From: Bradyrhizobium sp. SZCCT0148 | GTDB lineage: Bacteria > Pseudomonadota > Alphaproteobacteria > Rhizobiales > Xanthobacteraceae | NCBI RefSeq assembly: GCF_018129985.1 | Contig: NZ_JAFCKT010000003.1 | Location: 528,501-592,500, forward strand | Direction of reading: 5' to 3' | DNA length: 64,000 nucleotides | Shown here: positions 16,989 through 24,792 of the stretch, piece by piece | How the letters are laid out: each line of letters starts with the position of its first letter | Position numbering within the stretch: position 1 is the first letter of the stretch | Notes under the pieces: generated by a model | The model's database searches: none | What the model was told of the DNA's origin: nothing | What the model saw: only the letters and a program-made list of their open reading frames with translations | Translations under genes and position numbers: made by a program

Positions 16989-17813
16989 CTATGGCTTCTT
17001 TGATAGCGCTTGTAGATCGCGTGATACCAGCTCAACGCCCGCGAGTGCCGCGAGAGCTGTACCTCTATCGCAAGACTCGCTCAACCGCTGCGCCCTTCCG
17101 GGGTGAATCAGATTGCGAAAGTTCTTGGCCCGACCCGCCTGTTCGCCAGTTTCAGGCTTTATCAAGCCCAGCAGTGTCGCCGCCTCGATGAATTGCGCTA
17201 GATCCCATGTTTCTGGTCCGTCCTTTGGCTTATTTTTCATTCTGGAAGGAGGACTCGTGTGGCCACCGGTTTGCACAGCGGCCAGAAGGAGCGCTTCAAT
17301 TGCTGCGCCTGCTAGAACTGTGGCGGCCTTGAAGTCGCTTCGATGAAGTGCATCGAACGCGCTGCTGATGTCGAGGCGTATGCTTTCCCGTAAGGAGTCG
17401 TCGATGATGAATACCAACTCTGTCGTAGTTGGTGCTGGTCGTTCATCGGGGCATCTACTAAGAGCGTCTCGGATCAAATGGACCGGACTTTTACCGTCGA
17501 GAGTGCGAGGTGGATCGTCCCCACCCCTGAAATTCCAACGCTCTATGGCTGCCCCCATCGATTCAAGGCCAACCACGAGTCCTGTGTAGTCGTCGCCGCT
17601 TAGAGTCAGGAGCTCGACTGGAATATCGTCCACGAGATTAATGATCGAAGCTAATATCGCTGCATCTCCAGAGTACACTGTCATGCTGGGCGTAGCCTTA
17701 GCCGACGGGTAGACGCGATCAATCAACGCGACCACTTGGGATGGAACAACCTTTGAAATGGCACGCTCCTTTGGTTTGGACGGCCGCGCGGTCTTCTGTG
17801 TCGGCCCGTGCAT
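16989..17813 (-). CDS. accessory-block protein with HR-D-LAGAA motif and RNLIHPG tail (unknown)
   Basis: A 274-aa protein from ATG at 17811-17813; a TTG at 17840 would add nine residues. Around residues 155-175 it has ALHRSDFKAATVLAGAAIEA, a helix pair shared with the 144-aa protein at 19887. Near 230-240 is AKNFRNLIHPGRAQR. An R-x-x-x-H spacing close to, but not the same as, the R-x4-6-H motif of HEPN RNases makes a HEPN-like fold possible (inference, weak). The N-terminal 140 residues have no recognised domain. It follows the reverse transcriptase on the same strand with about 130 bases between, so the two probably belong to one unit. GC is lower than in the flanking genes. Confidence 0.68.
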   Translation of the reverse strand: MHGPTQKTARPSKPKERAISKVVPSQVVALIDRVYPSAKATPSMTVYSGDAAILASIINLVDDIPVELLTLSGDDYTGLVVGLESMGAAIERWNFRGGDDPPRTLDGKSPVHLIRDALSRCPDERPAPTTTELVFIIDDSLRESIRLDISSAFDALHRSDFKAATVLAGAAIEALLLAAVQTGGHTSPPSRMKNKPKDGPETWDLAQFIEAATLLGLIKPETGEQAGRAKNFRNLIHPGRAQRLSESCDRGTALAALAGVELVSRDLQALSKKP

Positions 17814-17944
17814 CACGGTCTTTAAGGCATCATCTCGCAACGGCGCCTTAGCGCCTTTGGCTCATCTCATGGCGACCTTCGACCCACACAAAGGCTAAGC
17901 CCGTGGTTCTGACGAACGATCGGCGATCGCGTTCGGCGCGGTCA

Positions 17945-19651
17945 TCAATAAAAATCGTCTTCGCTCTCGTCAGCTTCCTCGACCCCCACATCAAAGTCGT
18001 CGATGTCCTCCGCCAGATCCTCTTCCACCGCAGCTTGTTGGATTAGTTGCCGCGCCCGCTCTAGCCGCAACCGTGCGATTAATGCATTGCGGTTCATATG
18101 GGCTGAGCCGGACCTATAGAACTCGATGTCGAGTGCTAGCATGGGTCCAAAATAAGGATCAGCTGTAACATGAGCCTTCGATCCGCTGGAGTTTAGGTTC
18201 TTCAGGGAGCTTTCGTAAGAGTAGAGCCACATTGAACTCCGGAGGCCATCCGCCGTTAGGCTGCGGTCCCACAATGATTGATCGATGCTCCCCTGAATGA
18301 GGCCAAGACGCTTGGCATCGCTAATTAGGATGGCAATCGCACTGTCTTCCACATCAAATAGTTCTGAGATTGCCGCCGCCCGAATGGGCGCTTTTAGGCA
18401 GATACAAAGAAATAAGAGCCAGCAGATTTCGCCTCGTTTCTGCAAACGCGTGAGCGTCGGAATTCGCGCGGCCACAAATGCTCCGACGCGTTCAACACCG
18501 ACATCTTTCCTATCAAGGTGTCGCAAAATTAGAACTTCAAGCATGATGGGTAGAACAGTAGAGTTTTGCCGGTAGCTGGAGAGCAGATAATCTTCAATAA
18601 GCCGCCACTCCCCGCATTCCAAGAAAAGGCGACGGGCGTTCTGAATGGCGAACTTCTGGACGTTGGCCTCCGGGTGGGCCCGAACCGCCACCTCTATGCC
18701 GTAGAAATACTGAAGAAGGCTGCCTTTATCAGCATCGGAGCCTGGGAGAAGGCTTCTGACGTGTTCTTTCCATGCCGCCGGAAAGAAAGGCCCAGTTGGT
18801 GAAATACTTGTCTTGTTATTGTTCAACTCCAGCTCAAATTCGTTCACGCAACGGCGGACAGCTGCGACAATGATCTCAGCCTCCTGCCGCGAGCTGCAGC
18901 CGAAGGTATAGTCGTCTACAAAGCGCATTCCCCCGCGTTGTTTTGCGCTCCAGTTTCGCTTCCCCTTGAGCGCAGTCTGCAGCGCCTTATCAACAGCGGT
19001 GCCAATAATTTCCGCCAGCAACCTGGATGTATCGGGGCCGACAGGCAATCCGATAGTCTGCCCATCCTGAGCGTTTCGCACGAGAAGATCGAGAAGATTC
19101 CCGTACATGGTCATGTCCTGCTTTTTCTTCTTAGCGAGGACTTTGCCATGGATCGCCCACGGGATAGTGTGTGTGTAAACTGAATGAAAGAAAGCTGCGA
19201 TATCGGCCTCTGCCAGCAGCTCGTAGCCTGCGTTTAGGGTTACCCTCTGTGCATCCCGAGCGTCGAAGGCGGGCCTGATCAGCGCTCTTTCACCGGCCCA
19301 GTCAAATATTGCGGGCGCGATAGAAATCTTTGAACGCCGATTGAGCTTCCGGACACCGACATAATTCTCGGATAGAACCTTTGACAAATAAAAGTACGAG
19401 ATGGGATTGATGTATGCATGTCTACGGTCCTCGCGGCCGAAGCGAGGAAAGTGAAAAACTGCACGCTCGCCCTTGAATAGATGAAAGTGCGGAGTGCCCT
19501 TTTTCTTCGAGGGGATTACGCCAAATGCCTTTAGAACCGCCTCGCGGTTAGCGCCGAATCGCTCGCTGTAGAAACAGGAAGGCATTTCCGGAGGGAAAAA
19601 CCCATTTGAGAGAAGGCGGGCGTGTCGCGCCTTAGGCGTTTTAGCGCTCAT
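17945..19651 (-). CDS. reverse transcriptase of UG/Abi type (candidate defence RT)
   Basis: A 568-aa RNA-directed DNA polymerase. Residues 100-290 form the RT palm: motif A DIAAFFHSVYTHTIPWAIHG with catalytic D150, motif B GLPVG at 201-205, and motif C FVDD at 244-247 with both Asp residues, followed by LELNNNKTS (motif D, about 274-283). The YTH(T/S)IPWA sequence after motif A is seen in stand-alone UG/Abi RTs rather than in group II intron or retron RTs. No maturase, HNH or X/thumb domain is visible. Residues 300-540 are helical, without recognised motifs. The tail has about ten Asp/Glu in 25 residues. ATG at 19649-19651 follows GAAAGA. Such RTs often give phage immunity (known family property; for this one inferred). 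Confidence 0.88.
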   Translation of the reverse strand: MSAKTPKARHARLLSNGFFPPEMPSCFYSERFGANREAVLKAFGVIPSKKKGTPHFHLFKGERAVFHFPRFGREDRRHAYINPISYFYLSKVLSENYVGVRKLNRRSKISIAPAIFDWAGERALIRPAFDARDAQRVTLNAGYELLAEADIAAFFHSVYTHTIPWAIHGKVLAKKKKQDMTMYGNLLDLLVRNAQDGQTIGLPVGPDTSRLLAEIIGTAVDKALQTALKGKRNWSAKQRGGMRFVDDYTFGCSSRQEAEIIVAAVRRCVNEFELELNNNKTSISPTGPFFPAAWKEHVRSLLPGSDADKGSLLQYFYGIEVAVRAHPEANVQKFAIQNARRLFLECGEWRLIEDYLLSSYRQNSTVLPIMLEVLILRHLDRKDVGVERVGAFVAARIPTLTRLQKRGEICWLLFLCICLKAPIRAAAISELFDVEDSAIAILISDAKRLGLIQGSIDQSLWDRSLTADGLRSSMWLYSYESSLKNLNSSGSKAHVTADPYFGPMLALDIEFYRSGSAHMNRNALIARLRLERARQLIQQAAVEEDLAEDIDDFDVGVEEADESEDDFY

Positions 19652-19886
19652 GGCGATCTTTCTGTATTCTCTTTCGTGGTGAACGGCTGGCCGAACGCCA
19701 AGGATACCGACGAAAAATTGCTTCTTAGGATAACTTGCAATACAAGCGGGATACTACTTAAAAGATATTCTCAGGCAAGAGACTCTAACAGAACCGATTC
19801 GGGGGTGACTATCGCGCGCCCGCGTTCAAAGCCTGTCTGCCGTCGCGCGAGCTAGCCTGCTCACATCCGAACCTCTAGGTGAAGCT

Positions 19887-20321
19887 ATGGCCACTCCGGT
19901 TCCTACTGATACTCAAATACGGCTTGCTTCGATGCGTCAGATCCACTGCGCAATAGAACACTTGCATAGGGGCGACTACGAATGCGTCATCACCTTGGCC
20001 GGTGCCGCAGAAGGGATGCTGCCCGAAACATGGAAACCGCACTTTCGCCAGAAGGTAAAGGCGTTCTCTAAATCGCCGGAGATTCAGGAACAAGGTGGAG
20101 CAGTTGGGGAGAATGACTACATCAACTGGTTGAAACACGGCAGCTTGAAACGCGGAGGGCTGCGATTTGAGACGGCGACAATTTCCGCCGAGGAGAGTCT
20201 CATTGTGGTCTACCGAGCGGTTACCAAATACAACGCGGTGTACGAGGACTTTTCTCCGCAAATGTTGAGCTATCTCAGTTGGCTCAAGGTATGGTTGGAA
20301 ACAGGGGTGAACGACAGATAA
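19887..20321 (+). CDS. 144-aa accessory protein with HR-D-LAGAA motif (unknown)
   Basis: A small protein divergent from the reverse transcriptase. AGGTGAAG six to thirteen bases before the ATG at 19887 is a strong ribosome binding site. Residues 25-45, HLHRGDYECVITLAGAAEGM, match the helix pair in the 274-aa neighbour at residues 157-175. The rest is helical, with an LSYLSWLKVW segment near the C-terminus. Similar small helical proteins occur widely in mobile regions without annotation. Its place directly opposite the RT, across a 235-base intergenic region, suggests the two are co-regulated or functionally linked. Confidence 0.7.
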   Translation: MATPVPTDTQIRLASMRQIHCAIEHLHRGDYECVITLAGAAEGMLPETWKPHFRQKVKAFSKSPEIQEQGGAVGENDYINWLKHGSLKRGGLRFETATISAEESLIVVYRAVTKYNAVYEDFSPQMLSYLSWLKVWLETGVNDR

Positions 20322-20460
20322 ACGACATGACAAGATGCGTAGTCGCGATGTCCTCGTTGGGGCGGCACGATCCGAAGTGCCACTATTTTTCTGACGTGGA
20401 CGTTGGGCACGCCTGACCGGCCATGCAAGCCTGCTTCTCAGCTTGGAATTACGGTGCCCT

Positions 20461-21204
20461 CTAGACCGGCGGCCCAGCCTTCACTCGCTCGACCATTTCT
20501 GCGATCGCGTCCCGATCAAAGATCAGTCCGACGCTTATGTCTCGCCAGCGAAACGAGTCAAAGTGCGGGTTCGTGACGGGATTCTCGCGATCCAGTAGCC
20601 ATTGCTGACCAAACTGGAACGTCTCCGTTGCAATCATGTCGCCTGCTTGCAGGGCTATCACCTTCGATACAGGTGCGAACCTGACGTTAGCGATTTCCGG
20701 TCGGTCCTTATTATTCTGCAGATAGGCATATGCGAACATCTCGACGCGGTCGCGGATGCCCTCATCGAAGAAAACCCAAGTTCGCCCTCCCGGCTTACGC
20801 CACCTGATGATGTCCGATATTGAGTTCAGGCATTTATAGAGCAGAAATTCGAGAGGATGACCGAGCTGCTCGGCAGTATCGCCGGTCACCAACTCGTCCC
20901 ACGCCGCGTTGTCAACTGCTGCCGCTACAGTCACCAAGCCAGTATCAAAAATAACCTGCCGAAATAGATAGGTCAGGTGGTCTCGTTCGGCGAGACTGTA
21001 GTTCTCAAATTCATCACGACCGGCCCGACACGGCGACAGATGGAACTGTTTAAGCGGCCTTTTACCCGGCAGAGGCTCTTGCAGCAGCGCTTCCCAAGTC
21101 GCGGCGAAGACATCCCATTGAGCTTCCGTCCCCAGCACGCCGCCAATGGTCATCACCGGCGACCCAGCATGCGTACCACTATCGTCGAAGAATGCTCCCA
21201 GCAT
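20461..21204 (-). CDS. DUF3800 domain protein
   Basis: A 247-aa protein. The N-terminus MLGAFFDDSGTHAGSPVMTI with D7/D8 is the first acidic motif of DUF3800. VFFDEG at residues 144-149 and VIALQAGDMIA at 182-192 (D189; family consensus LQ-A-A-D) supply the remaining acidic residues. Family members resemble an RNase H-like nuclease fold, which would need these carboxylates for metal binding (predicted, not shown for this protein). DUF3800 genes are frequent in mobile and defence islands. The gene converges with the 144-aa gene and is followed upstream by a small membrane-protein frame. Confidence 0.85.
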   Translation of the reverse strand: MLGAFFDDSGTHAGSPVMTIGGVLGTEAQWDVFAATWEALLQEPLPGKRPLKQFHLSPCRAGRDEFENYSLAERDHLTYLFRQVIFDTGLVTVAAAVDNAAWDELVTGDTAEQLGHPLEFLLYKCLNSISDIIRWRKPGGRTWVFFDEGIRDRVEMFAYAYLQNNKDRPEIANVRFAPVSKVIALQAGDMIATETFQFGQQWLLDRENPVTNPHFDSFRWRDISVGLIFDRDAIAEMVERVKAGPPV

Positions 21205-21234
21205 GTCACTTACGCTATCAGCTAGAACCGAGTT

Positions 21235-21495
21235 CTATCGCCAACCTTTCCAAGCTAACCAAGAAACCCCCACAACCAGTAACGGGGTCCATAGCGACAT
21301 AACGAACAAGTACACGTAGCTTGGCCATTTCCCGTAGGCTTTGACCAGCACGGGGACATGGTCGAGTAGCTCGCCCAAACCCGGCCTTATAAGTGGTAGT
21401 TTCCGCATAACCTTCAATCCCATATCCTGCTTTGAATGGGTGCAAATTCCCTTTGCGAAATGCTCAACTGCGACCGTATCGAGCTTCCGCTCCAA
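21235..21495 (-). CDS. possible small membrane protein (86 aa)
   Basis: The frame opens with TTG at 21493-21495. An internal ATG (MGLKVMRKLPLIRPGLGE) would give about 62 aa. The last 30 residues, YVYLFVMSLWTPLLVVGVSW and then LAWKGWR, are a single strong hydrophobic helix with a basic end, consistent with a tail-anchored protein. It lies upstream of the DUF3800 gene on the same strand with about 30 bases between and could be its partner. Real translation is uncertain because the start is weak. Confidence 0.4.
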   Translation of the reverse strand: MERKLDTVAVEHFAKGICTHSKQDMGLKVMRKLPLIRPGLGELLDHVPVLVKAYGKWPSYVYLFVMSLWTPLLVVGVSWLAWKGWR

Positions 21496-21829
21496 AACTT
21501 GGAAAAGTCTTCCAGAAGATCGGATTCTGCCTAATCCTGTTGTCCGTCGGGGACCAATCTTTGTCCGGGATTCGCCAAACGCCCGCTACGAACCAAACAC
21601 GTTAAGGCCTATGCCGAGCCGTCAACTGCAGCAACGCTTCCGGCCAAATCGGGTTATCCAAGCCGCGCTCCGCCTTCTCCCACAAGAACCGCCTTCTCCC
21701 ACGAGAGGAGAAGGAAGAAGGCTCCGCCAAAGCCTTGAATGACGGGAAGTTCGGAGCTCATCCCCCCTTGAGCCCCACCCCGATTCATGCGACCTCCCGC
21801 CTCAAACAACCCCTCATTCCGAGCCCTCG
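21496..21829. other. right edge of accessory block; no gene seen
   Basis: A 334-base stretch. The first half (to about 21620) is low GC and shows nothing recognisable. From 21671 the 13-base sequence CGCCTTCTCCCAC occurs twice (21671-21683 and 21690-21702). The second copy is followed by the complement GGAGAAGG, giving an 8-bp hairpin at 21693-21715. A similar CTCC/GGAG element lies at the left edge (about 16862-16890). The end of the stretch serves as purD upstream sequence. Confidence 0.55.
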
Positions 21830-23113
21830 ATGCACATTCTCCTCCTCGGTTCCGGCGGCCGCGAACATGCCCTGGCATGGAAGATCGCAGCCTCGCCCCT
21901 GGTGACCAAACTCTGGTGCGCGCCCGGCAATGCCGGCATCGCGAAGGAGGCGGAGTGCGTGGCGCTCGATGTGGCCGACCATGCCGCGGTGATCGCCTTC
22001 TGCAAGCAGAACAAGGTCGAGCTCGTGGTGGTCGGGCCGGAGACGCCGCTGGCGGCCGGCATCGTCGATGATCTCACGGCCGCCGGCATCAAGGCGTTCG
22101 GGCCGGACAAGATCCCGGCCCAGCTCGAAAGCTCCAAGGGCTTCACCAAGGCGCTGTGCACCGAGTTCGGCATTCCCACCGGCGCCTACCAGCGCTTCAC
22201 CAATGCCGATGACGCGCGCGCCTATGTGCAGAGCCAGGGCGCGCCGATCGTGGTGAAGGCCGATGGCCTCGCCGCCGGCAAGGGCGTCGTCGTCGCCAAG
22301 ACCGTGCGCGAGGCGGAGGACGCCATCGCCATGATGTTCGAGGGCGCGTTCGGCGAGGCCGGCGCTGAGGTCGTGATCGAGGAGTTTCTGCCGGGCCGCG
22401 AGATCAGCTTCTTTGCGCTGTGCGACGGCGAGACCGCCATTCCGCTGGCCTCCGCGCAGGACCACAAGCGCGTGTTCGACCACGATGTCGGGCCGAACAC
22501 CGGCGGCATGGGCGCCTATTCGCCGACGCCTTTGGTCACGCCTGCGATCGACGATGCGATCATGGCGAAGATCATTCAGCCGACGGTCGCAGGCATGAAG
22601 AGCCGCGGCACGCCGTTCCGCGGCATTCTTTATGCGGGGATTATGCTGACGACGCAGGGCCCAAAGCTGTTCGAGTTCAACGTCCGCTTCGGCGATCCCG
22701 AATGCCAGGTGCTGATGCTGCGCATGATGAGCGACATCGTGCCGGCGCTGCTCGCCGCCTGCGACGGCCAGCTGAAGAATTTCGATCTGCGCTGGCACAA
22801 GGAAAGTGCGATCACCGTGGTGATGGCGGCGAAGGGCTATCCCGGCGACTATCAGAAGGGCACGCGGATCGACGGGCTCGATGACGCCGCGAAGGTCGAC
22901 ACCGTCGAGATCTTCCACGCCGGTACGGTCGCGAAGGACGGCGCGATCCTCGCCAATGGCGGCCGCGTGCTCAATGTCTGCGCGCTCGGCGCCACCGTGA
23001 CGGAAGCGCAGAGCCGCGCCTATCAGGCCGTCGACCGCATCCGCTGGCCGGAAGGCTTTTGCCGCCGCGACATCGGCTGGCAAGCGGTGGAGGCCGAGAA
23101 AGCCAGGAATTGA
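21830..23113 (+). CDS. purD: phosphoribosylamine-glycine ligase PurD
   Basis: A 427-aa ATP-grasp ligase joining phosphoribosylamine and glycine in step two of purine synthesis. It shows [20 protein letters not shown] at the start, then the ATP-grasp strands [19 protein letters not shown] near residue 140 and [17 protein letters not shown] near 185. The signature [12 protein letters not shown] (near 222) and the metal-binding [14 protein letters not shown] (near 281) follow. Family length is about 425. In Bradyrhizobium purD and xseA are commonly near neighbours, so the intervening accessory block looks like an insertion (inference). Confidence 0.96.
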   Translation: MHILLLGSGGREHALAWKIAASPLVTKLWCAPGNAGIAKEAECVALDVADHAAVIAFCKQNKVELVVVGPETPLAAGIVDDLTAAGIKAFGPDKIPAQLESSKGFTKALCTEFGIPTGAYQRFTNADDARAYVQSQGAPIVVKADGLAAGKGVVVAKTVREAEDAIAMMFEGAFGEAGAEVVIEEFLPGREISFFALCDGETAIPLASAQDHKRVFDHDVGPNTGGMGAYSPTPLVTPAIDDAIMAKIIQPTVAGMKSRGTPFRGILYAGIMLTTQGPKLFEFNVRFGDPECQVLMLRMMSDIVPALLAACDGQLKNFDLRWHKESAITVVMAAKGYPGDYQKGTRIDGLDDAAKVDTVEIFHAGTVAKDGAILANGGRVLNVCALGATVTEAQSRAYQAVDRIRWPEGFCRRDIGWQAVEAEKARN

Positions 23114-23311
23114 CGGGTCCCAACTGACAAGACCATGAGCTAACAGGGTTTTTCGGCCGCGCACGCCATTTCGGCCGCGCCCGTCGGCACGCCAAAAAAA
23201 CGCAGGCAGGGCTTGAACTTAGCTACTGTGCATGGGGTTGTTTTCGACATTTTTGTTTGGGGCACCCCAGCACCAAAGCAGATCCAGAACTGACCATAAG
23301 GATGCAACAAG

Positions 23312-24217
23312 ATGTCCGATCTCGCCGACCTCTATCCGGGCTTTGCGTCCGAATGGATCGATACCTCGTTCGGCCGCATCTTCGCCCGCGTCGGCGGCAA
23401 GGGGCCGCCGCTGCTGCTGCTGCACGGCTTCTCCGAAACCAACGTGATGTGGCACCGCGTGGCGCCTGAGCTGGCGGAGGCGTTCACGCTGATCATCGCG
23501 GACCTGCCGGGCTATGGCTGGTCCGACATGCCCGAGAGCGATGCGCTGCACATCCCCTACAGCAAGCGCGCGATGGCGAAAGCCATGGTGGAAGCGATGG
23601 AGCGGCTCGGCCACGTGCACTTCGCGCTGGCCGGCCACGACCGCGGCGGCCGCGTGTCGTATCGGCTCGCGCTCGACCATCCCGGCCGGCTGTCGAAGCT
23701 CGCGGTGCTCGATATCCTGCCGACCTATGATTACTGGGAGCGGATGAACCGCGCCTACGCGCTGAAGATCTATCACTGGACCTTCCTCGCGCAGCCAGCG
23801 CCGCTGCCGGAGACGCTGATCTCGGGCCAAGGCGAATTCTTCCTGCGCTTCAAGATGGCGAGCCAGACCAAGTCGAAGACGCTCGATGCCATCGACCCGC
23901 GCGCGCTCGAGCACTACCTCGCCCCGTTCCGCGATCCCGCCCGCATCCACGCAATGTGCGAGGACTACCGCGCCGGCGCGTATTTCGACTACGACCTCGA
24001 CAAGGCCGATTTCGAAGCCGGCAAGAAGATCACGATCCCGATGCTGGCGCTGTGGGGCAATGCCGGCATCGCCCAGGCCGCCGCGACGCCGCTCGACACG
24101 TGGAAGCAATGGGCGACCAACGTGGAGGGCATGCCGGTGGACTCAGGGCACTTCCTCACGGAGGAAAACCCGGACGTCACCGCCAAGGCGCTGCGCGAGT
24201 TCTTCGCGGCGGCCTAG
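23312..24217 (+). CDS. fluoroacetate (haloacetate) dehalogenase
   Basis: A 301-aa alpha/beta-hydrolase that displaces halide from haloacetates to give glycolate, including the very strong C-F bond of fluoroacetate. Residues match the well-studied R. palustris enzyme RPA1163 position for position (recalled sequence): nucleophile D110 in [12 protein letters not shown]111 and R114 for the substrate carboxylate, acid D134 in LDILPTYD, halide-pocket H155 and W156 in IYHWTF, Y219 in CEDYRAGAY, and catalytic H280 in SGHFLTEE. The loop [11 protein letters not shown] differs from HGFPQTHVMWH. It lies downstream of purD; no obvious regulator is adjacent. Its 3' end overlaps the convergent tadA by four bases. 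Confidence 0.9.
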   Translation: MSDLADLYPGFASEWIDTSFGRIFARVGGKGPPLLLLHGFSETNVMWHRVAPELAEAFTLIIADLPGYGWSDMPESDALHIPYSKRAMAKAMVEAMERLGHVHFALAGHDRGGRVSYRLALDHPGRLSKLAVLDILPTYDYWERMNRAYALKIYHWTFLAQPAPLPETLISGQGEFFLRFKMASQTKSKTLDAIDPRALEHYLAPFRDPARIHAMCEDYRAGAYFDYDLDKADFEAGKKITIPMLALWGNAGIAQAAATPLDTWKQWATNVEGMPVDSGHFLTEENPDVTAKALREFFAAA

Positions 24218-24672
24218 CGACGCTCCCGAAAGAACTCCCTGAGCAGCCGCGCCGCGTCGCTCTCGCCGACGCCGGAATAGACGTCCGGGGCGTGGTGGCA
24301 GGTCGGCGCGCTGAAGAAGCGCACGCCTGACTCGACCGCGCCGCCCTTGGGGTCGGCGGCGCCGTAATAGAGCCGCCGCACCCTCGCAAACGAGATCGCG
24401 CCCGCGCACATCGTGCAAGGCTCCAGCGTCACGTAGAGGTCGCAGTCCACCAGGCGCTCGCTGCCGATCGTCTTGGCCGCCTCGCGCAGCGCGACGATTT
24501 CGGCATGGCCGGTGGGGTCGCGGTCGGTCAGCGTCCGGTTGGCGCCGGTGGCAATGACCTCGTCATTGCGGACCACCACGCAGCCGATAGGAACTTCGCC
24601 CGCTTTTCCGGCATTTTCGGCCGCCAGAAGCGCCAAATCCATGAAAGAGGGGGCTTTCAAGCCTCGTATCAT
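24214..24672 (-). CDS. tadA: tRNA-specific adenosine deaminase TadA
   Basis: A 152-aa zinc-dependent deaminase that converts wobble A34 to inosine in tRNA-Arg(ACG). The zinc site is complete: HAE at 56-58 (catalytic Glu58) and PCTMC at 85-89. Further family motifs are [20 protein letters not shown] and [17 protein letters not shown] at 24670-24672 is chosen because it gives the usual length; a longer frame to 24765 adds non-family residues. It is divergent from the rluB-type gene across about 120 bases. Confidence 0.93.
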   Translation of the reverse strand: MIRGLKAPSFMDLALLAAENAGKAGEVPIGCVVVRNDEVIATGANRTLTDRDPTGHAEIVALREAAKTIGSERLVDCDLYVTLEPCTMCAGAISFARVRRLYYGAADPKGGAVESGVRFFSAPTCHHAPDVYSGVGESDAARLLREFFRERR

Positions 24673-24792
24673 CGCGAGAAACCTGCTAGTAGCTGCGCCT
24701 TCAGCAGAAGTGCTTACCGGTTTTGCCTGGGCATGCGGCTCCCAACGAGCGCGCACACTGCCCAATGGCCACCCCCTCGAGTGAGATCATTC

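Noticed and set aside
16989..17813. Firm assignment to the HEPN RNase family
   Set aside because: RNLIHPG does not have the standard R-x4-6-H spacing; kept as a possibility only.
19652..19886. Retron msr/msd
   Set aside because: No paired msr/msd fold could be drawn by eye and the RT lacks retron-type features.
16826..21829. Integrated phage or transposon
   Set aside because: No integrase, transposase, tRNA attachment site or flanking long repeats were recognised.
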